Shown here: in pieces, positions 11,101-26,100 of the stretch | Layout of the letters: the number at the start of each line of letters is the position of its first letter | How positions within the stretch are numbered: the first letter of the stretch is position 1 | Origin: Trichobilharzia szidati | Taxonomy: Eukaryota; Platyhelminthes; Trematoda; Strigeidida; Schistosomatidae | Direction of reading: 5' to 3' | Assembly (NCBI GenBank): GCA_944472155.2 | Contig: OX235279.1 | Location: 178,725,868-178,789,867, forward strand | Length of the DNA stretch: 64,000 nt | Program-made: the position numbers and the translations under genes | Notes under the pieces: model-generated | Seen by the model: only the letters and a program-made list of their open reading frames with translations | Databases searched by the model: none | What the model was told of the DNA's origin: nothing

Positions 11101-14100
11101 CCCCTCCCCCACTACCTGCAGATGTCTAAGGTGAAATCGATGGGTGAATATTCGCTTTCAAGAGCTACCAATGTAAAATGGGCATTTCGCTCATAAAAAA
11201 ATACAATCAGTCAACAAGGAATTGAAAATTAACATATAAGAGCAAATAGTGACTGATACCCTGTTACCCAACAGGTGACTGTCGCAGCTTACTGGCCAAA
11301 TGGGAGCGTTTTAAACGGTAACTGCAGAGGTTTCGAGTCTCAGGCAGGTACGTTGGTGTATGACGAGTCCCAAATGGAACTAAATGCGGATCGTGGAGTT
11401 CATTGCTAACAGTCATTATGAACCAAAATATACACACATGTTGTACACGTGTGCTTTAAACTGACTTATAATTTCACGCTTACACTATTAGATAATAGCC
11501 AGCTGCCGTGCAAGATACATTCCTAATAGCATATAATATAAGATATATTCCCTAACCTCCTGGCTCAGAATAGGATCAACAATTACAATAAAATGACATT
11601 CATTTGATAACTTACATTCACTGTCTTTATTCTCTCTAATTTAGCTCTTGTCACTTCCAGCTGTTTGTCAAGAACACCTTTAGCTTTCTCCATGTTTGCC
11701 AGAGTCTGTTTGTTTAAATACACAAATAAATAGTGCACATTAATAACATGGGATAGAGGAAATATGTGTACACATATGATAATTTGATAAGTGGTGTTGG
11801 TTGTAACACAAGCACACACACACAAAATAATTTTCTAATGCATTTAGTCACTTAAATCTTGCAGAGAAGTCATTTATCCCGAAACAGATTTTTTGTGTAT
11901 CAGGCTAACAACCATATTTATTGTGTGTGTGTGGGTGTGTTATTTAAGTAGGTGGAGCGGGACTCGAATTACATATTGGCTAAAAACCCCATGAAACACA
12001 TCCGTTCACATTTGGCAAATATTTGTACAGTTTTGAATGGTAAAAGTGCCTGGTCTCTTTTAGCACACATACTTCGCCGATTCCTTGAAGTAAACATGAT
12101 GTTATTGGGTCTATGCTGATTAACACACTGAAGTCTAGCACCTGAGTTTTATGCTATTTGAGACCACAGATGAGTACTGTTGACATTCAGCGCAGAGTTT
12201 AAGGTGAAGGAGAGTAGTCAATTGATGAAGTTGTGTTCCTGAAAACCTTTTGAATTTCCAGTGGCGATAGTGTATTCGTTTATCTTTGCGAGTTTGCAAT
12301 TGCTGGCCTTACGCCCAGACGTCCATTTTATTTGGGCTTTTTGTCGATGACTAGTTAATTAGGCGAGGTTTAGCAGTGTGTCTGATGGTGGTCAAAGCTT
12401 GATATCTGCGTGGGGGCTGAAAAACATTCTACCACTAGACCACTGACTCATCGACCCTACTGTTAAGAAAGTGAAGTAAATGTGGTACAAAAAGAAGAAA
12501 ACTAATCCTACTCTGCTTGTCACGTGGAAATATTGGAAATTCATCCAGTCACATTTTATTTTTAAAAATTGAACTACTTACTAAAATACTAAGTAGTATA
12601 AATTGGTCAGTAGAATTTTCAGGTGACAGGAGAATAGGTAAGCTCCTAAAACAAATGCCAATTGAAGTCAATAAAATCTCCCTATGAATAGAACAGTGAT
12701 GAATATAAATCCACGGTACGATTGGCGAACAGCTTTTAGAGGGGCATCTTTAATTCCAAATAAGAAGTTATGAAGGATGTGATCTACTGAAATTAGTGGA
12801 AGGAGAGTTAATCACTAATGTCACCATTTCTAGTGATGTATGGTGACAGTGCTGGGATTTTGCAAATTGACAGAGGTGAGCATTTATTATCATTATTCCC
12901 TTGGGTTCCGAGTGGAACACAGTAGCGCATCACCATCTTATTCTGTTTTATGTAATACTTTCTATCAAGTCAACGACAGGTAGCTGTTGATGAAAGTGTG
13001 CATTTGGAGATGCTTGACAATAGTACGGAAAATTAGTATTTTGTTTCTTATGCTGTTTGCAGTAGATTTTCAAGCTGATTCCGGAATAATGATGGTCTGT
13101 TTTGTTTTCCCGACACTGCCTTTGACGTCATCAGCCTGTAGTTTAAACGACGCTAATCAGACTGAGTAAGTGAAGGAGACGACGCCCTCACGATGCCTCC
13201 CACTGATGGTGATTGGTGCATGTTGTTGTTTTATTTTGGGTCATCGTGTATCTTCACCATCTTTGTTTTTCACACATTCATCTGAAGTCTTTACTTCTCT
13301 GCCTCTTCTACCAACTTGGCGGTTTCCAACTGTAGATCTTCCCAATTTATGAGACTTGAAACACATCTGGGAAGTCCATATCTTTAAGGTTCTTCTATCA
13401 GTTCTACGCATGTCCTCCACCTTACTTCCGACGATCTACCATATGATCCAGTTCACTACAATCAGGAATACCGTCGGTGATAATGGACAGCCTTGTTTTA
13501 CTCCTGTCTTCACTCCAGACGCACCCTTAAGCTTTCCTTTGTGAATCACTTGGCATGTGGCGTTATCAGATAGCTGTTAGATTATTTTTTTAAATGAAGC
13601 TTTGAAGCGCTCCGTAGTGTTGAAAGATTTCAAAGTATCTATTGAAACCCTTATTACTTGTTGCTGAATTCAAATCTCTCTAGGGACATACGATCACTCA
13701 CTCAGTGTTTGTGTGTGTGTATGTTGCAGTTACTTCGTTTAACAAATGTAACTTAAGTGAGACGAAACGCGCATACTGGATTCCACTGTCAATAGACACC
13801 ACTCATTAACTAAACAGCATCACTGTTAACCTAAAAGTATCGTCAAACCATTGGTAATCGGGGCAGGGAACATGTGCAGGTGAATATAAAACTTGGGCAC
13901 TGTGGTAGAGCATAACTCCATTATGGGTAAGATTTTATTTTCATAAATCACACAGTGTTGTACAGTAAGTAATATTAACTGATGACCACGTTTCGAGAAC
14001 AAACTATTGCTCATAATCATATCAAGTCACTCACTCACACAACTTTTTTCCTTCATTTATATAAATGAGTGGAATTGATGATTAAATATTTGAATAAAAA

Positions 14101-17100
14101 TGAATATAGGATAATGTACATTCAGAAATAACTATATGAGTGTTATTGATCAATTACAATCAGATGGGAAATGAGACGAATGTTTTTATAGTCAAAATAA
14201 GTAAGTCACTTGTTAGAATGTTGCGATGTGCTTGAATTGAAATAGAATTTTAAGATTATTTTATTATCCTCTTCTGATTGGACTGGTGGTAATAATATCT
14301 TCCATACATATCTGTGGTATTTGCATTGAGTCATTTCTGTTGCATGTGTTGGGTGTAGACTACTCGATGAAACAGGCCGGATTCAGTAATCAGTCTCTCT
14401 GGGAGATGGTTGAAATTCTAAGAAGTAATATAGGTAGCTGGAGAGAGATTGATTACTGAATCCTGCTTGGTTCATCGAGTAGTCTACACCCAACACATGC
14501 AACAGAAGTGACTCAAAGCAAATACCAGATATATGGAAGATATTATTACCACCAGTCAGTCAGTCAAATCAGAAGAGGATAATAAGTAATCTTAAAATTA
14601 TATTTCAATTCAAGCATATCACAACATTCTAAGAAGTTACTTATTATGACTATAAAAACACTCGTCTTATTTCCCATATGATTGTATTTGATGAATAACA
14701 CTCAAATTATTATTATTTCTGAATGTACAAAATCCCATATTGATTTCTATTCAAATGTCTAATCATCAGTTCCACTGATGTATATAAATGAAGCAAGAAA
14801 GTTTATGTGAGTGACTTGATATGATTATGAGTGGCAATAATTTGTGCTCGAAACGTGTGGTCATCAGTTAATATTACTGTACAACCAACACTGTGTGATT
14901 TATGAAAACAAAATCTTATCCATAATGGAGTTATGCACAGGTGAACACTAACAAGATAGTTTCGACCCAGTAAAATCAATCAGTTCACGGGGGATCTCAA
15001 AAGAATGATGATTTCAGTAAACAACAATAATAGTAATAATAATGACAGCAGCTGCAGCAGCCATAGCAACAACAGCTGATATCTCTTGTGTAACAGGTGG
15101 TTCTTGTCCCCCAGTAACTCTGTGACTGGTCTAGTGGATACCGTTTTGAAACTATGGGTTTCATAAAAAAACACAAAAGCATCTGGAGTAAAGAATTCAA
15201 CACACACACACACACACACACACACGGAATACTAGTTTACACAAATGCGTCTAGTGTATAAACACTGAGTGAAGCGAATGACTATTTTTTTTCTCAGTAG
15301 ACTGCTAAATCAATAAGTGTAGTGTTCACCTTGACCTCGGACTATAAATAAAGAAAAAGGTGTGGAACCTAGACTATGCATTGAATAACTTACAGGTATG
15401 ATATCACACACACTACTGATCGACTGATGTGAGCACCCATGTTAAGGGTGCTTTCCAACTAAAGGAAACAATAATATTTATAATATATTCCGTCGTCCTT
15501 TATGGCTGTGAGACCTGGCCATTGAGAGTGGAAGATGTGTCTGCGTTCTATCTCCCGTGTGAAGTGGTATAATAAGGTGAGCAATATTGAGGTAAGGCAT
15601 CGGTCGAATGCTAGGTAAGGAGGGGAAATCAATCGACGAGGCTGTGAAATTACATCGACTGAGATGGTTAGGACATGTGTTACGTATGCCTAGCAATTCA
15701 TCGCCTTCCTCGACGGGCAATGTTAGTCAGCTGACATAGGGTCAGGCTGGAAAAGAGCTAGCGGCGGTCAAACCAAAACATGGTACCAGTCAACGAAATC
15801 TACAACAGTTAGTCTAAGCCATCCACGTAGTAAGGTGTAGACAGGCTTCCTGGTTGAGGTCCTCGAGACGGTAAAAACCAGTAGTTGGAAACAATTGGTG
15901 ACATGGCTCAAAGTGATCGTCCTCAATGGCTGGCGCAGATGCATCCACTCCTTGTGACTTATGATTTCCAATGAAGCTGTTTTGTTCTTCGTTATTACTA
16001 TTCCTTTGTGTCACACCAATGTTTACTGTCTATATTATGCATTTCTCCTACTTTCTTCTCTTGCTTTGTGTGCTACAAAGAGGGAGTGTGGCAACTTGAA
16101 ATGCCTCACATATGTGCAAAGTTCTATGTCGAAAACAGACAGACGACTGGATTAAAACAGTACCAAGTGTGCCTTAGACAAGTCTAAGTTTTGGTGTTAA
16201 CTGGCCCTCATCAGTCAGTAAAGGAGCTAATTGATATCCTCCACAATGACTGTAACCCGTATATTGAACATTCGCTTAAAGTTAGTGGGTTTGTGTCAAA
16301 AAATTTACTAAAATAAAACACAATTTTCTTAATTTAATTCTCAGATATTGTAGTGTAGGCTTCTGCACGTGAAATAACAATCTACTGATATCGACTAGGT
16401 GTGTGTGGGTGTGTATCACATCTCCTATTGCTGTTAATGTCTACACAGAGATAAATTAGTGCATACTTTAGAAACAAAGTGAGAGAGAGGGAATATGATT
16501 AGCCAAATGCATTCCGTGTGTGCATGATGAGTGCCTGCAGAGATTACCTCTTCTGAGAGGTGACAATTAATTCACTGAGAGCTATTCAATCACACACACA
16601 AACACACAGGCAGACTTGAAAATATACACAAATGCCTGATAGTAATTTTGATGAAATGTGCAGCTCTATCTTTTTGCCATTCAGAATACAAAGATGGAAT
16701 GAACAACTGTGACTACTGCGTAATAATTGTGTTTTGATAAATAGATATATATTTCTGTGTTTCTGTGTAAGTCACGTGATGCTATAGCTATGCGTTTTTT
16801 TTGATGAATCATTCAACGACATTTGAAAATCAAAGGTGTATGCCGAAGGTAAATACACAAAGCGAATTTATACTGTTTTCTGAAACTTTTCCAAAAATAG
16901 CAAGTACTTTGGTATTTCGGTAATCCCTTTTGTCTCAAAACATACTAAATATTCTCAAGTGTTGGTTTGTAGGGATTTGATTTGGTTACAGGATTTCATC
17001 ATGAGCTGACATTAGTTAGAGAACCATTGGAAAACCTGGGAGTAATGGACAGCTGTTTCGTCCTAGTCTGGGACTCTTTATCATTACGCACCCACCAGGC

Positions 17101-20100
17101 TTCGAACCCAGGACCTTCTGGTTACAAGGAGAGCTCGTATACCATTTATCCACTGGCACCCGATCCAATGGCCCATGAATTCTAACTTCTGCCAATGCAC
17201 GACATAGCGCGACCCCTAGCCAATGTCTTCGGCGAGTATTTGTCCTCACGCCCAACCTGCTGCACCCTACTTCATTCATTTGCGTTCTGAATAGAATATA
17301 AGGCTCCAAGCTTTAAACTTTGAACAGTAGCGTTGGGGACGTTACCACTCTCCTACTTCCAGGCTTCCCATTTCCCTTCGGCTTTATTAGCTGGCTAGTA
17401 AGTAAACTGGACGAAACTTTGCGGAGTGTGTGCTTCTGGGACTGAGAATTGAACCTAGACCTCCAGTTTGGCAGTTGGTGAGCATTCCATGCACAGCGCT
17501 GTTATTGTCGATGCTGCGATTCGAATGTTAGTGTGGTAAAAAAGAACAATGTCCATAGGGTCTAGCACAGTAACTAGACATGCAATTCTTGATGACAATA
17601 ATTTTTATTATAATAGCATGCTGGCAGATTTTCTCAAAATAAAAAAATGTAGCACTGCAAACGTAGTGTTGCCTTGCATACCTGAGCGGTCACATGAACT
17701 TTGATTAGTGTGTAGGCACTGTGGTATTAAGTAATTCCATATTAGTTTGTTTATTAGATGTATCAAAGAAAAAGTATCATTTACTGGATGACGTTTCGAA
17801 CAAAATTTATTGTTCATAATCATATCCCCAATTATAATCACACGACTTCGCAACTTGAGTTTTATAGTTTTCTTTGTCCTCTCCTATTTGTCGTCGTTGG
17901 GGTAGTAGCATTTTGCAGATATCTGGGTGGATATGTGTTGAATCATTCCTATTACATGTATTTGCAGTTGATTCGATAAACAAAGCTTCTGTTAGTAAGT
18001 TCTGAGGTCTTCCTTCCATTGAATACTGTGGTCGGTTACTATGCAGTGACTGGTTTGTTCACTTAATCTTGAAATTCACCACAGTAGAGTGAAGATTTTT
18101 AATCATTAAATTTTTATGTATGAGGGAAATCAAACATCACTGCGAAGGTGTTTCGTCACATTTTGCGACTCTTCAATAGTGCACAGTTAAGAATTAAATA
18201 TGGAATCAGACCTAGGAGCTTTAAGTTATTGGAATCACTCCTTTTGGGTAATTGGGCACATTTTCACCTGGTTACTGGTTTCACTACCTGAGGAGGTAAC
18301 AGACAAACCCTGATGAAGAGTCTCAGGCTAGAACGAAACAGATGTCAAGTGTGCTCCTTAATTTCTATTTATCTTTAAGGGATATAGGTTCATGGCGAAG
18401 TGGACAAAACTTAAAACCTGAACAGGAAAATACAGCTTGCTGGTGACTTTATTATCAAGCAACCACACGTGTCTGCATATTACGTTTTCTTCATTCATTA
18501 ATAAACAGATACGCTAGATCATTTGAATTTTATTTACTTCCTATCTCTCCCTACTTTCACCTTTTATTTGTACTTCAAGCGCACTTTTTACAGAAGTAAA
18601 GTTATTTGCTGGCTTATCTGATAGTATTACTATTAACACTGTTATTCATTACTTCCGTTCCTTTATTTCACTCGCTAATCTGCTATCACTTTCAGCCTGG
18701 CTCCTAAACTGTCTACGAGCTTCCATTTCCCTCCGTTCGAATGGTGGGTGTTCGCCATCTCATAATCGGACGCACACCCAACTATCTTTACTTCTTATTC
18801 GAGCTCCACTAGATGATGGCCTGTCTAGCGTGTTATGTCATTGGAATATTTCCTCAACCCAGGGTATGATGCTCAATCCTTTCATCTGCATTTCCGTCTG
18901 CAAATCTGTTGGCTAGATAATAATTTCTTGGATGAGTCGCTTTTAGGCATGTTAAAGATACAATTCACAATCAGGGGAGAAGTCCTATGCTCCATTGTTG
19001 GTGCTATTTAATGCATATCCGAACCCCGGGACCTGTATTAACCCGGATACCACCAACCAAGAGACAATAAAGCCGTAACTGAAATTCACCAAAAAGAGAT
19101 TCTAAAAATAAAAGAGAGGCAAAACTTACAGTGGCATCTGGATTTTCACTGTTCTTCACTTTACTTCTTAATTTGTCATAGTCCAAACGATATGACTCTA
19201 AATGGCCACGTTCCTTCTGCAGAGAAAGAAGAAAAGAGAAAAGCACAGAATTTTCATGTGTTAGCTGAATCGATGAGGCTGTGAAATTAGATTGACTGAG
19301 ATGGTTAGCACATGTGTCACGTATGCCTAGTCATCTCCTTCCTCGACGGGCAATGTTAGCTGACATAGCGTCGGGCTGGAAAAGAGCTAGCAGTGGTCAA
19401 ACGAAAACATGGCACCAATCAATGAAATCAACAACAATTAGTCTAAGCCACGTAGGAAGGTGTAGACTTCAAGGTTGGGGTCCTCGGGATGGTAAAATCC
19501 AATGACGGCTGGAAACAATTGGTGACATGGCTCAAAATCGTTCTCAATGGCGCAGATGCATCCACTCCTTGTGACTTATGATTTCCAATTAAACTGTTTT
19601 GTTCTTCGGCATTATTATACTTTTGTCTCACACTTCTGTTTACTGTCTTTATTATGCATTTCTCCTCTTGCTTTGTGTGCTACATGGAGTGTGGCGACTT
19701 GAACTGCCGCACATATGTGCAAAGTTCTATGTCGAAAACAGACAGACAGGTGTTAGCTTGCGCGGCTTTAACTGATTCAAGGTAAGTTAGACGTTGGCAC
19801 TAAATGACATCAATTAGAGAGAAAGTCATTGGTAAAAACTTTTAACCACTTTCTTTGTGACACTTTGTTAGTACGCTGGGGAAAGACCCAGGGTCTATAG
19901 GTTAGGAGGTGAGCTCACTGAGCATTCAATCACTGAGATAAGATCCAATGGTTTATGGATTTTAACTTCTGTCAAGTTGACATATGTATAGCACAACCAG
20001 CAAACAATATCGTTGGCGAGTGCCTGTCTTCATACACAACTTGACAGACTCCACTGGTCACAAATTCTTACTAGAGCTCTAAGTGAGTGTGTTACGCACA

Positions 20101-23100
20101 ACACCAACAAAATCACTCCACTCAACTCTTTGTCAACCAAAAGACTCAACAGTGAAAGATGATAAAACCAACATCATCACCTACAGTTGTGAAAACTGCA
20201 AAAAACACTAAACTGACCAAAGTTGACGTCCCCTTCGTCTTCGTATCCACGAACACAAGCTAGCCGTCAAAAGACATGACACTCACTCCTTCATATCACC
20301 TCACTACATACAGACAACCACGGACATCAATTCGACCGGGACAACCAGAGTTCAAATATTACACAGAGGAAACACCAAGAATGCTAGAGAATTTTTAGAA
20401 GCCTGCCTGGTATTCCAGTGAATCGTCAATTAATAGACACATCGAGTTAGACAAAGCTTACCAACCGATAAGAAGGAAATCTCACACACAAAGGGACGGA
20501 GTTCAAATCAAGGAAACAATCAGTTGCAATACAAAACACAAAAACAACCAGACACGTTCAAAGTCACCAGGGGAGATGACTAATAAACTCGTGGAGAAAT
20601 CTAAAAGCTCACTTCAAATTGAAGTATGCGCTGAAGATGCTGCCTAGTAGAGCGATGAAAGCTTCGCAAATAAACTATCCAGCTCAGAGAACACAACCGC
20701 ATCAAAAACTAGTGACCATTAATTTTGCAAGTCTTTGTTTTAAACGACATGTGATTGCTTCCAAGCTGGACATCAGTGGTGCAATAAGGAGTGCGATAAT
20801 TGAACACCTGGTTAACACTGATCATTCCATTTCAACAAACGCCTCCTTCAAAGTAATCTACAGAATTAAGAATAACCTACCAAAGGCAATAAGGTTTCGT
20901 CTTCTTTGTATCGCTGAAGCTCTGGCCATTCACACAGGAAAACCGAAGATGTGCATACAAAAGAGAATTACTCAACCACTTCTACTGTCTTGATAAAAAC
21001 TTTTTTGATTTGATTTTTTTATTTTGATGGCTTAATTTTGTTTCTTTGCCTGTTCTTTAATTGCTTATAATTCTTGTATTCATTTAGAACTCTTACGTAA
21101 TTTCGTATTCTCTACTTTGGTCCTATGTGTATCCTGAGTAAAACTCACTCATTAAACTATTCATATTATTACATAACTTCTTTTTTGACAACTGTTTGTG
21201 ACAACTCATCACCTTTGTTACTACCCTGATTTCACTAACACCCAATTTTCTTGACTGATTTTGTATTACGTAACTCCGATTACCAATATTCATCTGTTTA
21301 GTTAAAATAACCACAACCATTTGACAAACTTAATGTACACATACATACAAAATAACACATATATTTGCAGTTGTACAGCTAAGAAAATGAATTCGCTAAA
21401 AACATACTCTTCACTGAACTACGTGTTTTGTTTTCATTAATGCATGGATGGGGATTATCCATGAACACAGTGACAATTAATACTTCAACTAACACAATGG
21501 TTATTATTTGTTAATTCCATCGTATACTGAAAAGTATATTGAAAGCCTTCTTGATGATTAATTTTCATCACTTATAGACGACGAATCGACTTTATTAAAT
21601 ATTTCTGAGGCACTACTGATAATTCGCTAACAGTCAATTTCGACCTGCTAATAGATTGTAGTGGCGGCCTGTGTGTATTGAGAAAACAGGCATACATAGG
21701 AGCGACAAAAGGATCCCCTCTAGATGATTTATGTCTCATGTAGCAAAAACTCAAAGATTTACAAGCGAACGGCAACAGGTGAAGACAGAAATGGTAAGTA
21801 CACCCAGCCGACGACAGTAGACACCAGTTATCATCATCATCAGCAGGAGAGATTTGACTGAAGTTGTCTTTTTTTTCTTTCTTTACCGGACAAACGATAC
21901 GTTTCAAATAAGGGCAACACAGAGGATGATGTTTAAGCCAGGACCAAGATCAGGAAAGCAAAACAGGTGTCGATTATAACTCTGAAATCAGTTGGGACAT
22001 TCACACCACACTTAGCAGCAGAAGAAACAAGATACGAATTTCGTTTATCATTATTATTATTGTTCCCTTGGGTTCCTAGTGGAACATTGGGCTTCAGCTG
22101 CACGTCTCAACTTGCTTCTGTCTTCTGCTGTACTTTTCACTTGCATCCATGTTAGTCCATACTGCTACAACTCCTCTTCACACGATTTCCTTCATGTCAC
22201 CCTTGGACGCCCACTCGCCGCTCCCCTTTCGGGTTCCACTCGAGCGATGTCCTGACGCGCGATGTCACCCAACGGCCTATTCAGCGGGTGTCCAGTTCAT
22301 CTTCACTTTCTCCTGCATATTTGTTGGGCGATTGGTTCTTCTTTTGTTTCTTCCCATAGTTTATTTCTTGTTGGTGATTCTTTCCGGCCATCTGGTCTTC
22401 AGTATAGAGCCAGCGAAGACAATTGTTGATAAAGGTCTGCAACAGGCTGTTGGAAATGTTCTTTGTGACCTGCCAAGTTTCTGTTCCGTATAGAAGAACT
22501 GACTGACTTGACGTTTGCATTGAAAATCCGAATTTTGTTGTTGAGTGTTGCTGAGTGACGAATATTTCCAGATTGGTTTCAGGTTGATGAATGTGTTTCT
22601 CGCCTTCCCGATTCTCGATTTGACATCCTCGTCCGTTCCTCCTGTAGTTGAGACAATGCTCCATGCCTAGATAAGTGAATGAAGTGACCTCTTTCAAATC
22701 CTTCCCGTTGATGGTGATTGGCGCTGCATGTTGCTGCTGTTGTTCGTCTACAATTGGTTAATGTCAAGTCAGTGTAAGTGCTTCAGTATGGCCCACAGAC
22801 TTGGCAGGCGCACTAACGAAAGCATTACTGACAGCCTAATGTAGGCTTTCATCACTACCTGCTTTCTTTGTTGCCTTAATACTGAAGATCTATTTGGCTG
22901 GACAGAAAAGATAAACAAACAGTCAACAAGGAACTCTAACAGCCAACCACCAAACAACCTACTGCCCATTCAGAAAGAAATGGACACGGATGGATTGGAT
23001 ATACTCTGAGAAGACGTTCAGAGGACATCACACACCATGCAAATCGTCAAGAATGACCAGTGTGTGACATGTAAGACCATGTGATAAAGGAAATGAAACG

Positions 23101-26100
23101 TTGTGGACAGTCGTAGAGAGGGGAGTGAAATGAAGATGTCAATATTATTTAATTCAGGGGTAATATAATTCAAAGAAAATCCAATAAAATTAACAATTTA
23201 AGGAAGGAAGTGTACTTTCACCATTAACACTATTATAAATATTATTGAGGTCAAACCTTATTTCATATATAAAGGCTATCAATCTATAGTCCATTTAATG
23301 TCCATATTCACACCTGATTGATTGAGTGTTACCACTTATCTACACATACACACACACACACACATGCAAATACATTTTGAATTACCTACTTATCGATTAT
23401 CACGTGATAAGGTCTACATAGAGGCACTAATTCTTTAGGAAGTAGTAGTAATGTTCAATCACACGCATACATACCACTGATTTGAAAATTTATTCGGATC
23501 AAAAGAGGGGACGTATGTTTGTATGTGTGTGTGTGTGTGGCGGGGAGAGGAAGTGAACATACGTGGAGTTGCTTAGGTGACACACACGCACATACATACA
23601 TATACTGAAAAATGGTGTAAAATTTCGAAGTGCCTCATGAAACAACATGAAAATTGATTGTTCCAACACACTTTAAGACATATTAACGACAAATCTGTGA
23701 GGAAATTTTCTTCCCTTTTATCGAAGTAGTCATCTTCGAACCAGTGGCTGATCGATTCTAACTTCTTCCAATTCATCAGTCGATGTCATCAGCGAGCATC
23801 TTCCCACATACCCAGTATGGTGGCCCCCGACTGATCACGACTTTCCACTAGGACTTCAAGCAACTTCACCCTGTAGTCCACTACTTTACTGCGTTAACCG
23901 AAATAACCAGCAGTAACGAACAGAAGTTACGATTCACAAGCCATTGGATCGCGGTCCAGGTGGGGCTAAATAGTCAACGAGCTTGGTATTGTGCTGCGTT
24001 CGTTACCCATTGGGGAAATGGGTGCGTACTGTTGAAGAGTCCCAAACTAGGAGGAAGAAATAGCTGTCCAGAACTCCCTGGTTTACAGTGGTTCGCCAAA
24101 TGATGTCAGTTAATGATGGGGACTCAAAAGAGCTTATTTTTCAACGAATCCATCAATTTATTTTTGTATTTTATTGTCCATAAGAGTTCTGTGAGGCATG
24201 ATAACAAACTTGTGCGATGTCCAACTGATCAGGACGTGTTTAATAATGACCAACTGCGATGATCAATCAATCGTAGTACCCAACCTAACTTTGAAATTTC
24301 ACGATATATTCCACCATCGTCAACCGGTTCCACTGAGGATTATCTGGTCTTATATCCACAATATAGTTATATGATTATTATTGTTCCCTTGGGTTCCTAG
24401 TGGAACATAGGGCTTCAACTGCACGTCTTCACTTGCTTCTGTCTTCTGCTCTGCTTTTCACTTGCATACATGTTAGTCTATACTGTTTCAACTCCTCTTC
24501 ACACGATATCCTCCATGTCACCTTTGGACGTCCCACTCGCCGCCTATCTTTTGGGTTCCACTCGAGGGCCTGACGCGTGATGTCAGTCGGCGGCCTCCTC
24601 AGCGAGTGTCCAATCCATCTCCACTTTCTCCTGCATATTTGTTGGGCGATTGGTTCTTGTTTTGTTTCTTCCCATAGTTTCTTTTTGGTTCTTGTTCTTT
24701 CTGGCCATCTGATCTTCAGTATAGAACGAAGACAGTTAGTTGTTGATAAAGGTCTGCAACAGGCTGTTGCAAATATTCTTTGTGACCCGCCAAGTTTCTG
24801 ATCCGTATAGAAGTACTGACTGACTTGACGTTTGTATTGAAAATCCGAATTTTGTTGTTGATGTTGAATGACGAAGATTTCCAGATCTGGTGGGGTTGTA
24901 ACTATATTGTGACAACCACAATATAGTTACAACCCCACCAATCCAGTAAAGAACTCAAAGAATCCAGTGTCCGTGTAGTTAGTCACATCGAATTATTTCC
25001 TATGCACCGGGGTTTTAGGTGCCGGTATATCACTTCAATTGTCAGGAGTTAGAATTAGTGGGACACTGGAGTCCAATCTGCTCCTCCACACTATTAGCTC
25101 AATGGGGAATGAAGACCAGCAGTGGAATCCACAATGCCGATTTCATCCTATTTGGGAATCGCCACACCTGAATGTACTTGTGTTGCCGGTGAGTCATGGT
25201 GTTTCGCCAAGACTCGAATCCGGAGCCCATTGCTTTAAACTCCAAAGTGTTATCCAACAAACCGCTTGCGTAAAAGGAGCCATCCCTTGTGCAATGGTTA
25301 GCAGTTATTATTTGTTTAAGACAATTTTGGGATCATCATATATTTCGCCCTCCTCGCGCGTTTACAGCGCAACTAAACTACAAACAAAAATAATCTTTTC
25401 CATCCTATAGAAAATAAAAGAAACCAAATTGGCACAAAAATTCTATGACATCTAAAAATCAGTTTTTATGGTTTAAGTCAGTTTTGTTTTCCCTGTTGAT
25501 TTGTTGGAGCAAAATGTACAATCTCGGTTGACGTGTCACCCCCTAGTACGGAAATCTTAATGATGTCTGAGGATTAACTGGTTGTTATTTGGCGACTGGA
25601 AGCCGAATCCAGCGTGCACACTTCGTCCTATTCAACAGTCATCAACTGGATTTCCCTGTATCCCCAATGTAAAAACTAAATTTTTACATGGTTAATTTCT
25701 GTGGAAAATGTTGTTTTATTTACTATGGGACAAAAAATATTGTTTCTGTGCATAGTTTAATTGCACTTTAAACAAAGGGGTTGGGGTGGGAGGAGAGTAA
25801 AGTAGAACATATGATCCAAAGAGTGAGTGAAAAAAATGCACTCTATTTAGAAGAAAGTACATGTGGCACAAAAATAAGTATTTCTTAAATCTATGGACAA
25901 CAACTAATTATATAAAAATAATCCATTGTACGCAAAAATTTTACATACAAATATTAATTAATATGGAAAATTCAATGAAATTGATTATTTTTTGTGCACT
26001 TGTTTTCTGTGTGTGTACAGAGTTCAAATATTGACAAAACTGTTTGAAATATTTATTGATTAATCAGTTACAACTGTTTGTGAAGCATATTTATGATTAT

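Noticed and set aside
14980..15225. Cys/Val-rich small proteins on the minus strand
   Set aside because: They are translations of the (CA)n microsatellite and neighbouring triplet repeats.
18305..18350. Hammerhead motif with CTGATGA, GAAAC and GATGTC
   Set aside because: No complementary stem I flanks the core and stem II pairing is poor. It is treated as a decayed SINE tail.
25050..25260. A protein-coding exon (123-codon frame)
   Set aside because: The region has a tRNA-like box B and repeat-like composition, lacks splice partners and shows no domain.
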